Assembly: GCA_027186245.1 (NCBI GenBank)
Contig: CP114487.1
Span: 124,001-188,000 of the forward strand
Reading direction: 5' to 3'
DNA from: Coriaria nepalensis
Taxonomy: Eukaryota; Streptophyta; Magnoliopsida; Cucurbitales; Coriariaceae
Length of the DNA: 64,000 nt
Within the stretch, counting starts at the first letter, position 1. Each line of letters opens with the position of its first letter. Positions 38,286 through 49,937 of this stretch are shown piece after piece. The notes below the pieces were generated by a model, which was given only the letters and a program-made list of their open reading frames with translations, searched no databases and was not told where the DNA came from. A program made the position numbers and the translations under genes.

Positions 38286-38579
38286 CTTTTCTGCGAGAAT
38301 ACAGTTTCCCAGTAAGTGATCACTAGTGACCAACATTCTCACGCAACAAAGAGAAAGGTTACGGCTTGATATGCCAAAAAATACGTCCCTCAAAATGACA
38401 TGTCGACTGTAACCAATAGTAAAGTAACCAACAGGTAACTGAAAGACTCAAATATGGTATTCTTTTCTGGAATGGGAACCACGTTAAAGTCAAAGAGTTT
38501 TTGGCTTTATCCTATATATATACATATACAGTAATACAGTATCAGTTTCCTTCTGAACATCATCTGTGTGAGTTTTATC
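38286..38579. other. Short spacer upstream of the DHHC pseudogene
   Basis: Probable decayed promoter of the minus-strand pseudogene; contains TATATATATACATATA near 38514-38529. No gene recognised. Confidence 0.4.
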
Positions 38580-38591
38580 TTTTTCACCAAA

Positions 38592-38870
38592 ATGTTATGG
38601 TCATTGTTGTTTACTGGTGTTTTAGGCCTGTACGTTAATGTTGCAGAAGATGGTCCCACCTTGGAAGAGATCATCTCTTCCATTGGATCAGCAGTGCATG
38701 ATGAGAACCAGATGAACGTCCAAGCTTCTGAGGCTGACCAGGGGGAGAAGAATAGTGATGATTATTATGATGATGATGAGTGGTATGAAGAAGAACTTGA
38801 GGATGACCTCAGATGGTCCTTTGCCCTGAACAGGTCCCAGCTCCACTTCCTTCTTGTACTACTCCTCTGA
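38592..38870 (+). CDS. Orphan ORF with hydrophobic ends and acidic centre
   Basis: Not recognised. Reading from the ATG at 38592 gives 92 residues. The N-terminus is a signal-peptide-like hydrophobic run (MLWSLLFTGVLGLYVNVA). The centre is Asp/Glu/Tyr-rich (DDYYDDDEWYEEELEDD) and the end is hydrophobic (LHFLLVLLL). An in-frame ATG at 38568 adds eight residues. The TTGCAG at 38641-38646 could instead be a splice acceptor, making this the last exon of something decayed. It may be a secreted or membrane micropeptide or chance; the acidic text recalls the acidic exon 1 of the neighbouring DHHC relic but is not homologous by eye. Confidence 0.3.
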   Translation: MLWSLLFTGVLGLYVNVAEDGPTLEEIISSIGSAVHDENQMNVQASEADQGEKNSDDYYDDDEWYEEELEDDLRWSFALNRSQLHFLLVLLL

Positions 38871-39503
38871 AAAAAAAAATAATAATAATAATAATAATTA
38901 CTTTCGATTGTTTGTTTGTTTTTCTTTGCCCTGGGTGAAGGCTTGTGAATGAGACTCGTGTTTTTACAGAAGAAAATGCATAGATTGACTCTGACTGATA
39001 TATTATTGCTTTAAGACTTGCTTATTTAATTATTAAAGAAATATCAAGAAAGCTAAGTAAGTAGCTGCTTGTTACTAGCTTTTTTTCAACTGATTTTTAA
39101 TGATCATGACCAAAAGTTGATATTAGACTTTTAACAATATAACTATATCCGGTTCGGACCGGATCAAAACCGGAAGTTGGTTATTTGAGCCCTGCTGGGC
39201 GCTAGCCGCTCTAGTATCCAACTCCACCCGCCAAACAGCAACGACCATCCTCCAAAAGAACTTCATATCTTCATCCAATCCATTTTTCCGTTTGCTTCAA
39301 AACCGATTACGTAGAATCCAATCAAATTTCAATTTTCCATCCACTTTTTCTTCCTTTCATTAGACAGAAATCCTCTGCCTCGCATTTGACATTCCCTCTC
39401 GTTTCCCCGCAGATTTTGTTTAGGGTTTTTGCATTTCTCTTATTGTATTGATTCCATCCTCTCCACTCTCCAATCTCTAGCTCAGTTTCACTATAACGGA
39501 ACT
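38871..39503 (+). promoter_or_regulatory. Spacer and RPA1 promoter/leader
   Basis: An (AAT)n run at 38877-38899 is followed by AT-rich spacer. A TTTAGGGTTTT telo-box-like motif (39419-39429) lies about 80 bases before the RPA1 start, typical for replication and translation genes. Confidence 0.5.
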
Positions 39504-41935
39504 ATGCCACTGCATCTCACGCCCAACGCGATCTCTATGATCCTCGCCGGGGACGTCAATTCCAAGCCGCTCCTGCAGGTTCTGGATATCAAACTGATCG
39601 GTAACGCGCAGGAGAGATACCGACTCGTCATCTCCGACTCCGTTTCTACTCAGCATGCTATGCTCGCGACTCAGCTTAACGATTCGATCAAGACTGGCCG
39701 AGTCAAGAAAGGATCTGTGGTTCAGCTCATAGAGTATATTTGCAGTCCCGTCCAGAACCGCAAGTTAGTTCTCTTCCTTAATTGGAATCTCTTTTTTTTT
39801 TCCTTTTTTTTTTTTTGTGAGCTTAGTAATATTCTGACACTGAACCTACGCTCGGAAGAGCAATTTCCATTTGCTTTGATAATTTTACTCTGGTACGACG
39901 ATGTGAATTTGGCGAAGCATTGCTAGCGAAGAGTTGGTGGTTCGATTAATAGTTGATTTCCAAGCATTCTTCTGTAGAATTAGTAGCCTATAGCCGTAGA
40001 TCCAATCTTTAGCTGCATAACAAGTGGTTCTTCTTGTTCTAATCTATTTCATGCATAACAAGTTAGTGTGAGGAAATAGACTACCTATTTTCGAGATTTT
40101 AGCTGAAAACTATGTTCTGATATATTTGCAGCTCTTCATGAAATGAATCATTTAATATTGAAATAATGTCGACTTGCAAATATCGAAGATCAGCATCTGA
40201 GATCAATTCGTCCCCTTGAGATTTGTCTCATGTTTGATTGTGAAGAAATATCCTTGCCTCTTGAAGGAATAGCACGTTTTCCGAAACGAGGATAACTAAA
40301 AAATCAATTTGGATCTTCCACCTTTTGTGCAGGATTATTGTTGTGCTTTCGATGGAAACTATAATGCTGGACTCTGAGATAATAGGGAATCCAACATCAG
40401 TTACTGTGTCTGATTCAACTGCTCAAAAGGCATTGCCAAATAAAAACCTTGGGCACTCAACTGGGGTTAACACCGGCCCTTCAAATGCAAAAACCCCTGG
40501 TCATAATGTGCAGAACTTCCCACCTACTGTTCAGCCCCAGTATCAACCACCTCCAAATTACAAAAATCGTGGCCCAATTATGAAAAATGAGGCACCTGCA
40601 CGCATCATTCCTATTGCTGCTTTGAATCCTTATCAGGGTCGGTGGGCTATAAAGGCAAGAGTAACTGCTAAAGGGGACTTACGTCGATACAACAATGCCA
40701 GTGGAGATGGAAAGGTTTTCTCTTTTGACCTCCTCGACTCTGATGGAGGAGAGATACGAGTTACCTGTTTCAATGCTGTTGTTGACCGCTTCTATGAGGT
40801 CATAGAGGTCGGTAAAGTGTACTTGATTTCAAAAGGAAGCTTAAAACCTGCCAAGAAGAATTTCAACCATCTGAAGAATGAATGGGAGATATTTTTGGAG
40901 GCAACTTCTACAGTGGACCTTTGTCCAGATGAGGATGGTTCTATCCCTAGACAGCAGTTTGCTTTCAGGACCATCAATGAGATTGAGAACGCTGAAAGCA
41001 ATTCGATACTTGACACAATTGGTATTGTGATTTCTGTTAATGCGTCGGTTCCTATACTGAGAAAGAACGGCATGGAAACGCAGAGAAGAGTCCTGCATCT
41101 GAAAGATACATCGGGAAGAAGTGTTGAGCTTACCCTATGGGGGGACTTCTGCAATAGAGAAGGTCAAAAATTACAAGAAATGGTTGATAATGAGGTCTTC
41201 CCAATTTTGGCTGTGAAAGCTGGGAAGGTTAATGATTTTACTGGGAAATCTATTGGGACAATTTCTGCCACACAGCTGTTCGTAGATCCAGATCTTCCTG
41301 AGGCTCGCATCTTGAGAGACTGGTATGACAGAGGAGGTAAGAATACAACATCCCTTTCCATTTCTAAGGACAATATGCCAGTTGGATCCAAGAATGAGAT
41401 TCGCAAGACTGTCTCTCAAATAAAGGACGAAGGCCTTGGAAGATCTGATAAGCCAGATTGGGTCACTGTGAAGGCAACCGTATCTTTCATTAAAACTGAT
41501 ACTTTCTGCTACACGGCTTGCCCATTAAAGATTGGAGAAGATAGACAGTGCAACAAGAAAGTAACCAGGTCAGGAAACTCAAAGTGGCTATGTGACAGGT
41601 GCAATCAAGAATTTGAGGAGTGTGATTATAGATATCTTCTTCAGGCCCAGATTCAAGACCACACTGGATTGACTTGGGTGACTGCTTTCCAAGAATCAGG
41701 CGAGGAGATAATGGGTGTGTCAGCTAAGGAATTGTACTTGTTGAAGTATGAAGAACAGGATGATGCCAAGTTTGGAGAAATAATTCGGAGCAGAATCTTT
41801 AATCAATTTATGTTCAAGCTTAAAATCAAAGAGGAAACATATGGTGATGAACAGAGGGTGAAATCCACTATAGTTAAGGCTGATACTGTGAATTATTCTT
41901 CAGAGAGCAGATTTTTGCTTGACTCAATTTCTTGA
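39504..41935 (+). CDS. RPA1: Replication protein A 70-kDa DNA-binding subunit
   Basis: Large subunit of the single-strand DNA-binding RPA trimer, used in replication, repair and meiosis. Exons 39504-39763 and 40333-41935 join to 620 residues. The N-terminal OB fold (DBD-F, about 1-105) begins MPLHLTPNAISMILAGDV. After a Pro/Asn-rich linker come DBD-A (about 176-285, IIPIAALNPYQGRWAIKARV), DBD-B (about 300-405) and DBD-C (about 455-610). DBD-C has a zinc ribbon with C483, C493, C507 and C510 (QCNKKVTRSGNSKWLCDRC). No C-terminal CCHC knuckle is present, so it fits the RPA1A/RPA1B/RPA1D-size class and not the longer RPA1C/E. Frame intact. Confidence 0.95.
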
Positions 41936-42442
41936 CTTTCAAGGTAATCAATAACCTGGAACAAACTAATCGTTGGTATTCTAGCCCTTTGTAAGCAGCG
42001 TTATTTTACAGATTTAGGAAGCATGATTACAAAATTTGTTATTTTACAGATTTAGGGAGCAAGAGATACAAAATGTGGTAGTGGTTTTATAATTAACCTT
42101 TTGCATATCAACATTTATATATGTACTTCTTAAGCCAGATTCATGGCAATTCTATATTCAAATTCAGTTTTTCCCTTACACTTGAGAACTGCCTGGTTAG
42201 TTGAATAGATGTAGCCAAATTTCAGCTCTGTGGAAATGTTGTGATTATTATGCCAAAATGGAAATTTAAACGCTAGAGAATCCACAGTCTGGAGGTGAAA
42301 GTAGGGAACTGTGAAGAAGAGTGAAGAAGCCACATATATTACTCACAGATTACAGAGAAATCGATAACTCTTACAGAAGACAGGATACAACTAAGAATGA
42401 AAATCAGAAGATAAGAAGAACATCTGGGGGGAAAAAGCCTCT
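41936..42442. other. Convergent 3' flanks of RPA1 and PSBX
   Basis: 3' UTRs of both genes; a short duplicated phrase (TTATTTTACAGATTTAGG) occurs at about 42001 and 42039. No gene recognised. Confidence 0.5.
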
Positions 42443-42811
42443 TTAGCTCCTCTTGACAGGGTCGAAGTTGGAAACACCAATTACGGCACCAATAATAGCA
42501 GTGAGTACCACTCCACCTGCTGCAATGCTGAGCAAGAAGTTCTTGAGAGACGGAGAGACACCCGGGCCCGCTGCTTCAGCAACTTCTGGGATCATCATAG
42601 AAGCTGTCAATGCTGCTGCTGTGATTCCAGTAAATGCCTTCTCCTTCAAAGAAGCCCTCACTTCAAACTTTGCAGCAGATTTTGATGCAGCAACCAACTT
42701 GGAGGATCTAACGGGCAACGGATTGAAGAAGGTATTAGCACTCAGAACTCTCTTTTGTGTAGCATTTGTTAATGATGGCATGGCCATTGAAACTGCCGAA
42801 GTTGAAGCCAT
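42443..42811 (-). CDS. PSBX: Photosystem II subunit X precursor (PsbX)
   Basis: Intronless 122-residue nuclear-encoded precursor. A Ser/Ala-rich chloroplast transit peptide (about 1-50) is followed by a thylakoid-transfer segment ([20 protein letters not shown]) ending at the AEAA lumenal processing motif near 78-81. The mature part is about 40 residues with one membrane span ([20 protein letters not shown]) and the conserved end [11 protein letters not shown]. PsbX lies at the PSII periphery near cytochrome b559 and supports quinone turnover. Domain order and size match the plant family exactly. Confidence 0.96.
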   Translation of the reverse strand: MASTSAVSMAMPSLTNATQKRVLSANTFFNPLPVRSSKLVAASKSAAKFEVRASLKEKAFTGITAAALTASMMIPEVAEAAGPGVSPSLKNFLLSIAAGGVVLTAIIGAVIGVSNFDPVKRS

Positions 42812-44054
42812 TTCTCTGTTTCTTCTCGAGTTTTTTATTTTGCTTCTGCTCTTGTTCTTTTGTCTAGAGGGAGTTTTTTTGTTTAAGAGGGGGTTGATTG
42901 GGTTTTAGACTTTAGATAGATAGAGGTGGTGGAGTAATGAGAGGTGGAAATTTGAGGTAGTAGCCTGTCATCTCAATTTTGAGTCTTACATGGCAGCTTT
43001 TCCACTGGTTATTGGTGGATAACCTTATCCTATTGGGCCAATCATCATCAGCAGCTTTGTAGAAAATTTCAAGTCTCTTCTAGTAGTCTCTTAGGAATCA
43101 TTTAGGCTGTCTTTCTCGGGTTTTTTGTTTGGGCCTGTTACGGTATGGCCCAATACATCATACTAGAGTAGAAGAGTAGTCATTACTTAGATATTTCGAT
43201 TAAAGTTTCTAGATTCTAATTGAATTTCATGAAATGACATATTCAAATAACGATTAAACATCACAATTTATATATCCGAATCGAGAGATGGAATGTGTAA
43301 TGTGCAAATTGTGTGCTTTACATTTTGCTACCTAACTATAAGCCCAATGTTCTGTATAAGCTAGTGCGAGCACTTGGTATGCTTGATATACTGGTCACTG
43401 GAGCTTGCATGGTGGATCCAATGAAACACATAAGCAATATCTGCAAAAGTGGATTTCGAATCACCATAGAATTTACGAAGATTGTCGATCGAACATGTGC
43501 TGTTTTTTCCAAACGAGGTTGGTTTAATACTTACTAGACCATTATCCAATGGATTATAGTAAGAATATATGGCCATCATACACTAACCTAAGTTCTAACA
43601 AATATTTATATGTATAATTTTTAATTAACAAGTTCATACGATTCTCCATTTCATTTAGTAGAAAAATAAATCAATCAATCAAACCTGAATAAAAACAAAT
43701 TTGTATTCAGAATCAAGTAAAAGCATACATTTATTTAACCCATTTCATGTCAGAATTCACAAGGAAATCTAGAGAGAGAGATTCTTATCAATAATTGTCA
43801 TCATCTCTGTGTACCGGGCTGCTTATGTTTCGTTGTTTCTATGACCCACTTATTGCAGACTAGCTTGTCTTCATACCTTCCTTATCCCAGAGAAAAAGAC
43901 ATCATAAAACAGAAACCAAAACAAATTCTTTTCCGACTACATAAGCTCCACGGCATTTAGATTAACCACATCATCTTTTTTCGTGTTTTTATGAAAATAT
44001 TTAATCATAATTAACCTTCTTCTTCATCATCTTTCTTCTGCAAGCCAGCATAAG
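42812..44054. other. Spacer between PSBX and the RING-H2 gene
   Basis: PSBX promoter side first (CT-rich leader to about 42900). The rest is AT-rich. A 72-codon minus-strand ORF (43361-43579) and an overlapping plus ORF are unrecognised. Confidence 0.45.
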
Positions 44055-44636
44055 ATGGTGGATATTGTAAACTCCTCAGCCACTTCACCACCACCTCCGC
44101 CCCTTCACCCGCCAAAATCAAGCTTACCCACGTTGTCTTACGGCCTGATTGTTATCGGAACAGCAGCAATAGTTCTAGCAGTATACAACCTTATCATAAT
44201 CAAGTGGTGCACGAATCACCGCCTTACCAGATCATCACCTTCATCTTCAACCACGATTAATGAAGTCAATTCTGGCTTTGCTAGTACTACTACTAATCAA
44301 AGTTTCCATAGCTTGGTGATGCTTAACAGGCAGAGCTTGCTGCCCAGCTTCAAGCATAAGAAAGAGTTAGGTCATGGCCGTGTTGAAGATGATGACGAAT
44401 GTTCAGTGTGCTTATCGGTTTTTGAAGATGGTGAAGAGGTGAGAAAGTTACTGCAGTGTAAGCACACGTTTCATGGCCAATGTATTGATATGTGGCTTCG
44501 TTCACACTATGATTGCCCCCTTTGCCGGACACCGGTCAGTAGTGTGTTGTGCCACCGCTACATGGTGGTTTCTCCGGCAGACAGTTCCTGGCAAGCTCAA
44601 CCGGAATATTCTGCCACTTTAGCCACCTCTGTTTAG
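44055..44636 (+). CDS. RING-H2 E3 ligase, ATL-like
   Basis: Intronless, 193 residues. One membrane span at about 30-50 ([19 protein letters not shown]) follows a Pro-rich N-terminus. The RING-H2 finger uses C116, C119, C135, H137, H140, C143, C154 and C157 with ATL-like spacing (Cx2Cx15CxHx2Hx2Cx10Cx2C) and the Trp of DMWLRS. Expected to act as a membrane-bound ubiquitin ligase. Odd points: the Pro usually found two residues before the third Cys is Leu (LLQC), and the GLD motif between the span and the RING is not clear. It is therefore an atypical ATL or a related RING-H2 protein. Confidence 0.88.
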   Translation: MVDIVNSSATSPPPPPLHPPKSSLPTLSYGLIVIGTAAIVLAVYNLIIIKWCTNHRLTRSSPSSSTTINEVNSGFASTTTNQSFHSLVMLNRQSLLPSFKHKKELGHGRVEDDDECSVCLSVFEDGEEVRKLLQCKHTFHGQCIDMWLRSHYDCPLCRTPVSSVLCHRYMVVSPADSSWQAQPEYSATLATSV

Positions 44637-45394
44637 ATTTTGTTCTTTTTTTTTTTTTTTTCTTTTTTTTCTTTTTTGGGTGAAGGAGAGTATACAGTGT
44701 ATATTCATAACATACAAGATAATTTGTGGTCACCGCATTGTTTGTTTTTTGTTTGTGAGGGAGTGAAAATAAAGTTTGATAGCTTTTGAATTTGTTTTCA
44801 CTCTTGCGGGTTCGGTTTGGAGGGCCAGATATGAATGGGGAAGATGTGAAGGGGCTTGCACGAGACAGGGTAAGACTGCTTGCATTGGACTGTTCAATAC
44901 TTGATAGCTCATGGCAGCTATCTCTGCATGTTGTAATTCAATTCATTTGCTGTATGTATATGAACTTTGTGATTTTAGATTTTTCTTCTAAATTTTGCTT
45001 TTGCTTATTTAATTTAATATACAAAAGTGCTATGTATAGTAGTAGATCCATGCAAATTGGAACCAAGTGTAGTAAGCAAAATGATGTCGAACTCTAATTC
45101 AACTTGCAAGTATTCAGGGTAGTTCCCCTCTCAATTCATGGCTATCTTCGAATGAAAGCTTAACTTTGTTTCTCTGTCTTTCTTTCGAATGGATAACACG
45201 AACAGAGGTTTTGTTATTGAGGTATCCACTTTTGTTTCAACACAAGAGTTAGCAAAGCTCTCTTACAGCATATTATCGAAATAAAAATTAATTACAACTT
45301 ACAAGACCCAGAAGAAATATTACTTTTCAGAGAGATGGAGCTGACCATGTCTATACATACATGCATACATCAGAAAGCCATAAAGACTAGATCA
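44637..45394. other. Convergent 3' flanks of the RING-H2 and VPS2 genes
   Basis: A T-rich run (44646-44676) follows the RING-H2 stop. The remainder holds the two 3' UTRs. No gene recognised. Confidence 0.5.
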
Positions 45395-47121
45395 CTACAT
45401 TCTTCTCAAGTTGTCTAACCTTGCCTGTAGGTCACTGTCTATTCCACCATCATCATTCGTGGCCGCTTCAGCTTCTGGGACCTTGCTCTTTGCGGCTGAC
45501 ATGGCAACAGACGTTGTTGGTGCATTTGCAAGCTGTCGAAGAAAAAAAGATATACGCTCAGTATTGTTATTGGATGCAAATAATTAACTGTTCAATATCA
45601 CAACTGAAGAGTCCTGTACAAAACTAGAGCAGTTGCATAGCGACCGTCCTTTTATTGGTGGAACCAATCATAACCGAGGGACTGTTGTGAAGATTTTTGT
45701 GCTGGTTTTCAGTGTCTAAGTAAGAGGTTTGATGAGAATGCACATTTCTAACAGACATATCAGGATAAAGGACTGAGTGTACCTCTTGGTTGATGTCAAT
45801 TCCGATTTCATCCAGAACTTGGTTAACCAATTCATCTGTCTCCTCCTCTTCGTCGTCCCCTTCCAAAGCATCATCAATGGCATCTCCCATCACCTCACTC
45901 ATCAACTCCATCTTTTCATTTTGCCTCTCAAATTCTTGCATTATTTTCTGCAACGACGGCAGGTTCATCTGCCTATTCATCTGGCCCATCGCTTTTGTCA
46001 CACCCTTCATGGCTTCCCCCATTGCCTGTGTTGACTTCAGTGTCTGTAAATTCAGGTTAAAGATAATCAGAACTTGTAAGGCAAAAGAGACCACTACGAT
46101 GTGCTGGCATTACCCATGATCTATTCTAGTAACATGAAAGAAGCAATGGAAGTGAACCAAGGAAAGAGTGTAGAGATATACCTGAATTCGAAGAGCTACA
46201 CCTTGAAGCTGGGACTTGAGCTTGTAGAATTTTTCAACCTGATGCCTCGTTCTAACAAGATCTTTGGCCATCACTTTCACTGCTCCCTATAACAATATTG
46301 ATACACATTAATTCAACCAAAAAATCTGGATTTTGAGCAAGACAATGCAGCAAGCATGCTCCATGCACCTCAGAGATAATATAACACAATGTTGTTTCTG
46401 TTTAATAAGCAAAGCAAGGGCAAGAAAAATGTGTAGAGATAATACCACAAACATCATTCTTCTAAATAAAATAGCATATACAGAAGAAAAAAAAAAGGTG
46501 AAAAATCAAAACACACCATCTGCCCTTGCTTAGCACTTTTCTTTATCTCCACAATAAGTTTCTTCTCTTGTGCTTGTAGACCCTGTCGTTCTCTCTCAAT
46601 TTCTCTTATAGATTTGTCGAGCATCCTCTTGTTTTCCCGCAGAAGTTCTAGGATCATAGAGCATATAGTGATTACAGCCAAATATCGAAGAAATTAAAAC
46701 CCATGCTGCAGACTCAATGTCATTCATGCACTTGATTCAGCTAGAAGCTTAAAACAAGTTTCACCAAAAATCACAGATTTTCAGCTCAACGATGATTATT
46801 GCCGCAGATATTCAACTCATAGTTGAAAACCGTAGTATCAAGAAAATGAACATACTTAACTCTACAAATTATTAATCCATAACGTAATCAGATGAACTTC
46901 CCCAAATAACAGTCAGGAAAATAGGCAAACCAAACAGTTAACATCAACGAAAAAATTGACTACTATTTGGACGGAAATTAAGAGTTTCAGCTGAATTCAT
47001 TGATTTCGAAGTATTAAGTAAAAGAAATCGATTGAAACTATGCAGAAAATGAAGCTAAAAGTTCAGTATCATAAAGAATAATACCGGCAGGGGTTTTGCG
47101 ATTGCCGAAGAGAAAACTCAT
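45395..47121 (-). CDS. VPS2.1: ESCRT-III subunit VPS2/CHMP2A homologue
   Basis: Exons 47085-47121, 46517-46647, 46182-46286, 45783-46043 and 45395-45532 join to 223 residues, the normal SNF7-family length. It begins MSFLFGNRKTPAELLRENKR, with a basic amphipathic N-terminus and helices 1-2 (EIERERQGLQAQEKKLIVEI), an acidic autoinhibitory region (EGDDEEEETDELVNQVLDEI) and a C-terminal MIM1 motif (DLQARLDNLRRM) for the VPS4 MIT domain. ESCRT-III remodels endosomal membranes in multivesicular-body sorting. Two G-boxes lie upstream. The paralogue number (2.1) follows best remembered similarity and could be another VPS2. Confidence 0.94.
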
Positions 47122-47284
47122 GGCGCTTGAATCTCGATTCAACGAATGCAAATCTTCTGAATTTCTGAACTGATGATCGGATCCGATCAAATCGTCTTCT
47201 TCGATCTCAAGCTCGAAAACACAGCGATTTATTTCTTTCTTTCTTTCTTTCTTTTTATCTTTTCTGGTTTGATGATTGTCGTCC

Positions 47285-47310
47285 CACGTGGACGATTGAA
47301 TTTACACGTG
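47285..47310. promoter_or_regulatory. Paired G-boxes upstream of VPS2
   Basis: Two perfect CACGTG motifs at 47285-47290 and 47305-47310, spaced exactly 20 bases, 164-189 bases upstream of the VPS2 ATG. G-boxes bind bZIP/bHLH factors; pairing suggests ABA or light input, which is inferred. Confidence 0.6.
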
Positions 47311-48851
47311 GCAATGAGGGTGGTAGGTCCCATCTCGAAGTGTCTTTCTGACGTGGAGCAGATTGAAGTGGACCATGAACGGATTCAAGGCTTTAAAGAC
47401 TACAATATGTAGGCCTATTGGAATTTTGGATTTATAAGGCCCGAGATAGCTAATCAAATGGGTTTGGGCCGTAAAAGATTGGAAGAGACTGACAGACGCA
47501 TTTTGAAGATTAAGCGCACGCGCGATAAAGAGGTGTGGTCCAACCTCGAAACACACGTACGCAGGAGGGGGCTTCTGTTTTCAGAACTGTTTAACCCTGT
47601 CAGAATCCACATGACCTATGACCTCACCTGTCGTAGTACGGAAAATCAAATTTTCTTATAATCATAAATTTATTAAGACCACAAAAGCCACCTAATTGAG
47701 TTGATAATAATGAAGTAAACATATTTATTATATAATAAAAATAATATATTAATTATATTAATTTTTTCATATTGAATTGAAAACACATACAACCTGTATG
47801 TATGTATGTCTATATATGTATATACATATATATACATACATAGCTGGGAATGGGATGTAAACCATATAGTATAAGACGTAATACTGAAAATGCTCCACAT
47901 GCAATTGTTAGGTCAGATCACGTATACAAACAATATGATCTACGAGCTGAGGTTTAGAGATTTTGTGTTTGGTTGTTGAGAAACACTCCCCCCCCCTCCC
48001 CCCCCCCCCCCCCCCCCACTACTACTACAAGTCTACCTGTATTGCATAACAATTAGATATAACTTACAAGACAAATCCATACACTTACTTGGATTAAGCT
48101 TACAAATGAAGTCAACTATGGTGGGGTAATCATAACTTTTCCTTTTCTTGCAATGTTTTCTTTTGACTTGTAAGATTCCCCTATGGCTATGGCTATGGCT
48201 ATGGCTATGGCTATGGCTATGGCTATGGCTATGGCTTTGAGTGTCCCTACTTGTCTCCTCCAACTCCCAAGTTCTTGAAATAATCATTTTGTGTTTCAGT
48301 TATAGAGCTTATGTTTGGAGTAGTAGAAGATGAGCATTGTGAGCTGGCATGGCATAATAATCTAATCTAACCCAACCCTTACAAATTTGAACATAATTTC
48401 TAAATTGTAATCATTTTATGAATCTAAGACAATAAAGAAGGAAAGATTTTTTTTTTTTTACCAGCTGATTGATGCTCATGCCCATGTGCAAAGCCACTGT
48501 AAAAAGTGACCCTTGCCTCCCCCCCTCCTGTGATAAAAATTTGTAAAAGCTATCAACTTTGGTGCTTCTACTTTTTCCTTTTTCCTTCTCTTACATCCTA
48601 CTTTTTATGATCACTCTAACCATCCATTTTTTTTTTCAAACCCTTCAATAAATAAATAAATTTAAAAATAAAAAAAAATAAAAAAAAATAAAAAGAAGAA
48701 GAAAGAAAGGTAAGATTGATAATGAGAGAAACTGAAGTTTCAAACGCTACAGCGTAATTATCTCTCTAATAGACAAATCAAAATACTAAATCTATAACAG
48801 CCCCCACCAATCTCTAATAATTACATTATTCATTTTTTGGAAGAAGTTGAA
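47311..48851. other. Spacer with simple repeats
   Basis: Contains AT-rich palindromic ATATGTATATACATATATATACATA near 47814-47840, a C-homopolymer at 47988-48017, the hexamer array at 48182-48237 and A-rich runs near 48655-48715. No gene recognised apart from the likely BIG GRAIN 1-like 3' UTR at the right end. Confidence 0.5.
48182..48237. repeat. Hexanucleotide tandem repeat (TATGGC)
   Basis: About nine perfect head-to-tail copies. On the minus strand one frame would read Ser-His repeats inside a short ORF (48033-48287), which looks like chance. Confidence 0.9.
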
Positions 48852-49937
48852 TTACATTAAAAAGCCATTGGCAATGGCTTGATTAGCTCTCAAGCTAGTA
48901 GTCCCATAAACAGGAAGCTCCTCATTGTACCTCCCAATCCCAACAATATGATCAAGCTCAAAAAGATCAGAACTTGAACAACTCTCTACATCATCATCAT
49001 CATCATTACCAATTACATGATCACTAAGAAAATTCCTGAGAAAATGTCTGTCTTTGTCCTTGACGTAATTCTTGAGCTCCTTCTTGTTAACTGAAACAAC
49101 TTCTGAAAATTTCAGGCCACTAGATTTTTTAGCCATCAAAATGGGTTCTTCTCGATAAATACTCTTATGACCACAAGGCCTCAAATCTTCATCAACAATC
49201 ACACTTATTGGATAGAACCTCACCGATCGTTTAGACCCAGAACTCAATTTCCCTCTTGAAGAAGTTGATTTGCTTAAACATGACCTTGAATATGAAGATC
49301 CTGATGAACATGGAGACTTTGACTTATAATTATTATTACTGTTGTTCTTAAACTCCATATTGACATCTTCTACTGCTCCAACGTAACACATCTTTGCCTT
49401 CTTCACATTTCCCGAATTGAAGATTGAGTTCAAGAAGTTAGAAATTCGCCCGCCGGGCGAAATAGGTTGCTTCACTTTCTTCAGTTCACTGTAAATCTTC
49501 AATGCTCTTAATTTGGTTTTAGAAAAGCCTCCAAATTCAAGCTTCTGTTTTGAGTCCTTGTCTAGATTTTTATTTCTCGGCTCAAACTCTTCCAACTTTT
49601 CCGGTTGGACTGAAACGCGGAACCGAACTGGCTTTGGTTTAGGTTTGGACTCTGGTTCAGAAGATGAGAATGCAGCACTAGAACTAGAATCTGAAGAGGC
49701 CGAGTTGTGCATCCATTCTCTCATTGTGATGCCTCCTCTGTGAAGATTCATTCTCTCATTTTCTTCCCTTACAGAATTGCAAACGCTCTGTTCCTTGAGA
49801 CTTTCATAGTTGAAATCAGTTCCGTTGGATTCATCTAATGAATTGCAGATTGAATCAAGAAGGATAGAAGAGAAAGATGGAGTTCTTCTTCTCTGTGGGG
49901 TTTTGGTTTCTCTCTCACACCTCTCTCTCTTATACAT
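48852..49937 (-). CDS. BIG GRAIN 1-like protein
   Basis: Intronless 361-residue ORF of the plant BIG GRAIN 1 (BG1) family, plasma-membrane-associated positive regulators of auxin response and organ or grain size. Family marks: TPSFSSILLDSICNSLDES near the start, LRALKIYSELKKVKQPISPG followed by GRISNFLNSIFNSGN in the centre, SVRFYPISVIVDEDLRPCG, and the tail SSSDLFELDHIVGIGRYNEELPVYGTTSL (shown here as separate conserved words). Large parts are Ser/Lys/Asp-rich and probably disordered. No signal peptide or membrane span. Start chosen at MYKRERCERETK, the family N-terminus. Confidence 0.9.
   Translation of the reverse strand: MYKRERCERETKTPQRRRTPSFSSILLDSICNSLDESNGTDFNYESLKEQSVCNSVREENERMNLHRGGITMREWMHNSASSDSSSSAAFSSSEPESKPKPKPVRFRVSVQPEKLEEFEPRNKNLDKDSKQKLEFGGFSKTKLRALKIYSELKKVKQPISPGGRISNFLNSIFNSGNVKKAKMCYVGAVEDVNMEFKNNSNNNYKSKSPCSSGSSYSRSCLSKSTSSRGKLSSGSKRSVRFYPISVIVDEDLRPCGHKSIYREEPILMAKKSSGLKFSEVVSVNKKELKNYVKDKDRHFLRNFLSDHVIGNDDDDDVESCSSSDLFELDHIVGIGRYNEELPVYGTTSLRANQAIANGFLM

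Noticed and set aside
43361..43579. 72-codon minus-strand ORF between PSBX and the RING-H2 gene
   Set aside because: Protein-like composition but no family recognised and a competing ORF on the other strand; not enough to call a gene.
48033..48287. Ser-His repeat ORF
   Set aside because: It is simply the translation of the TATGGC hexamer array; no support outside the repeat.
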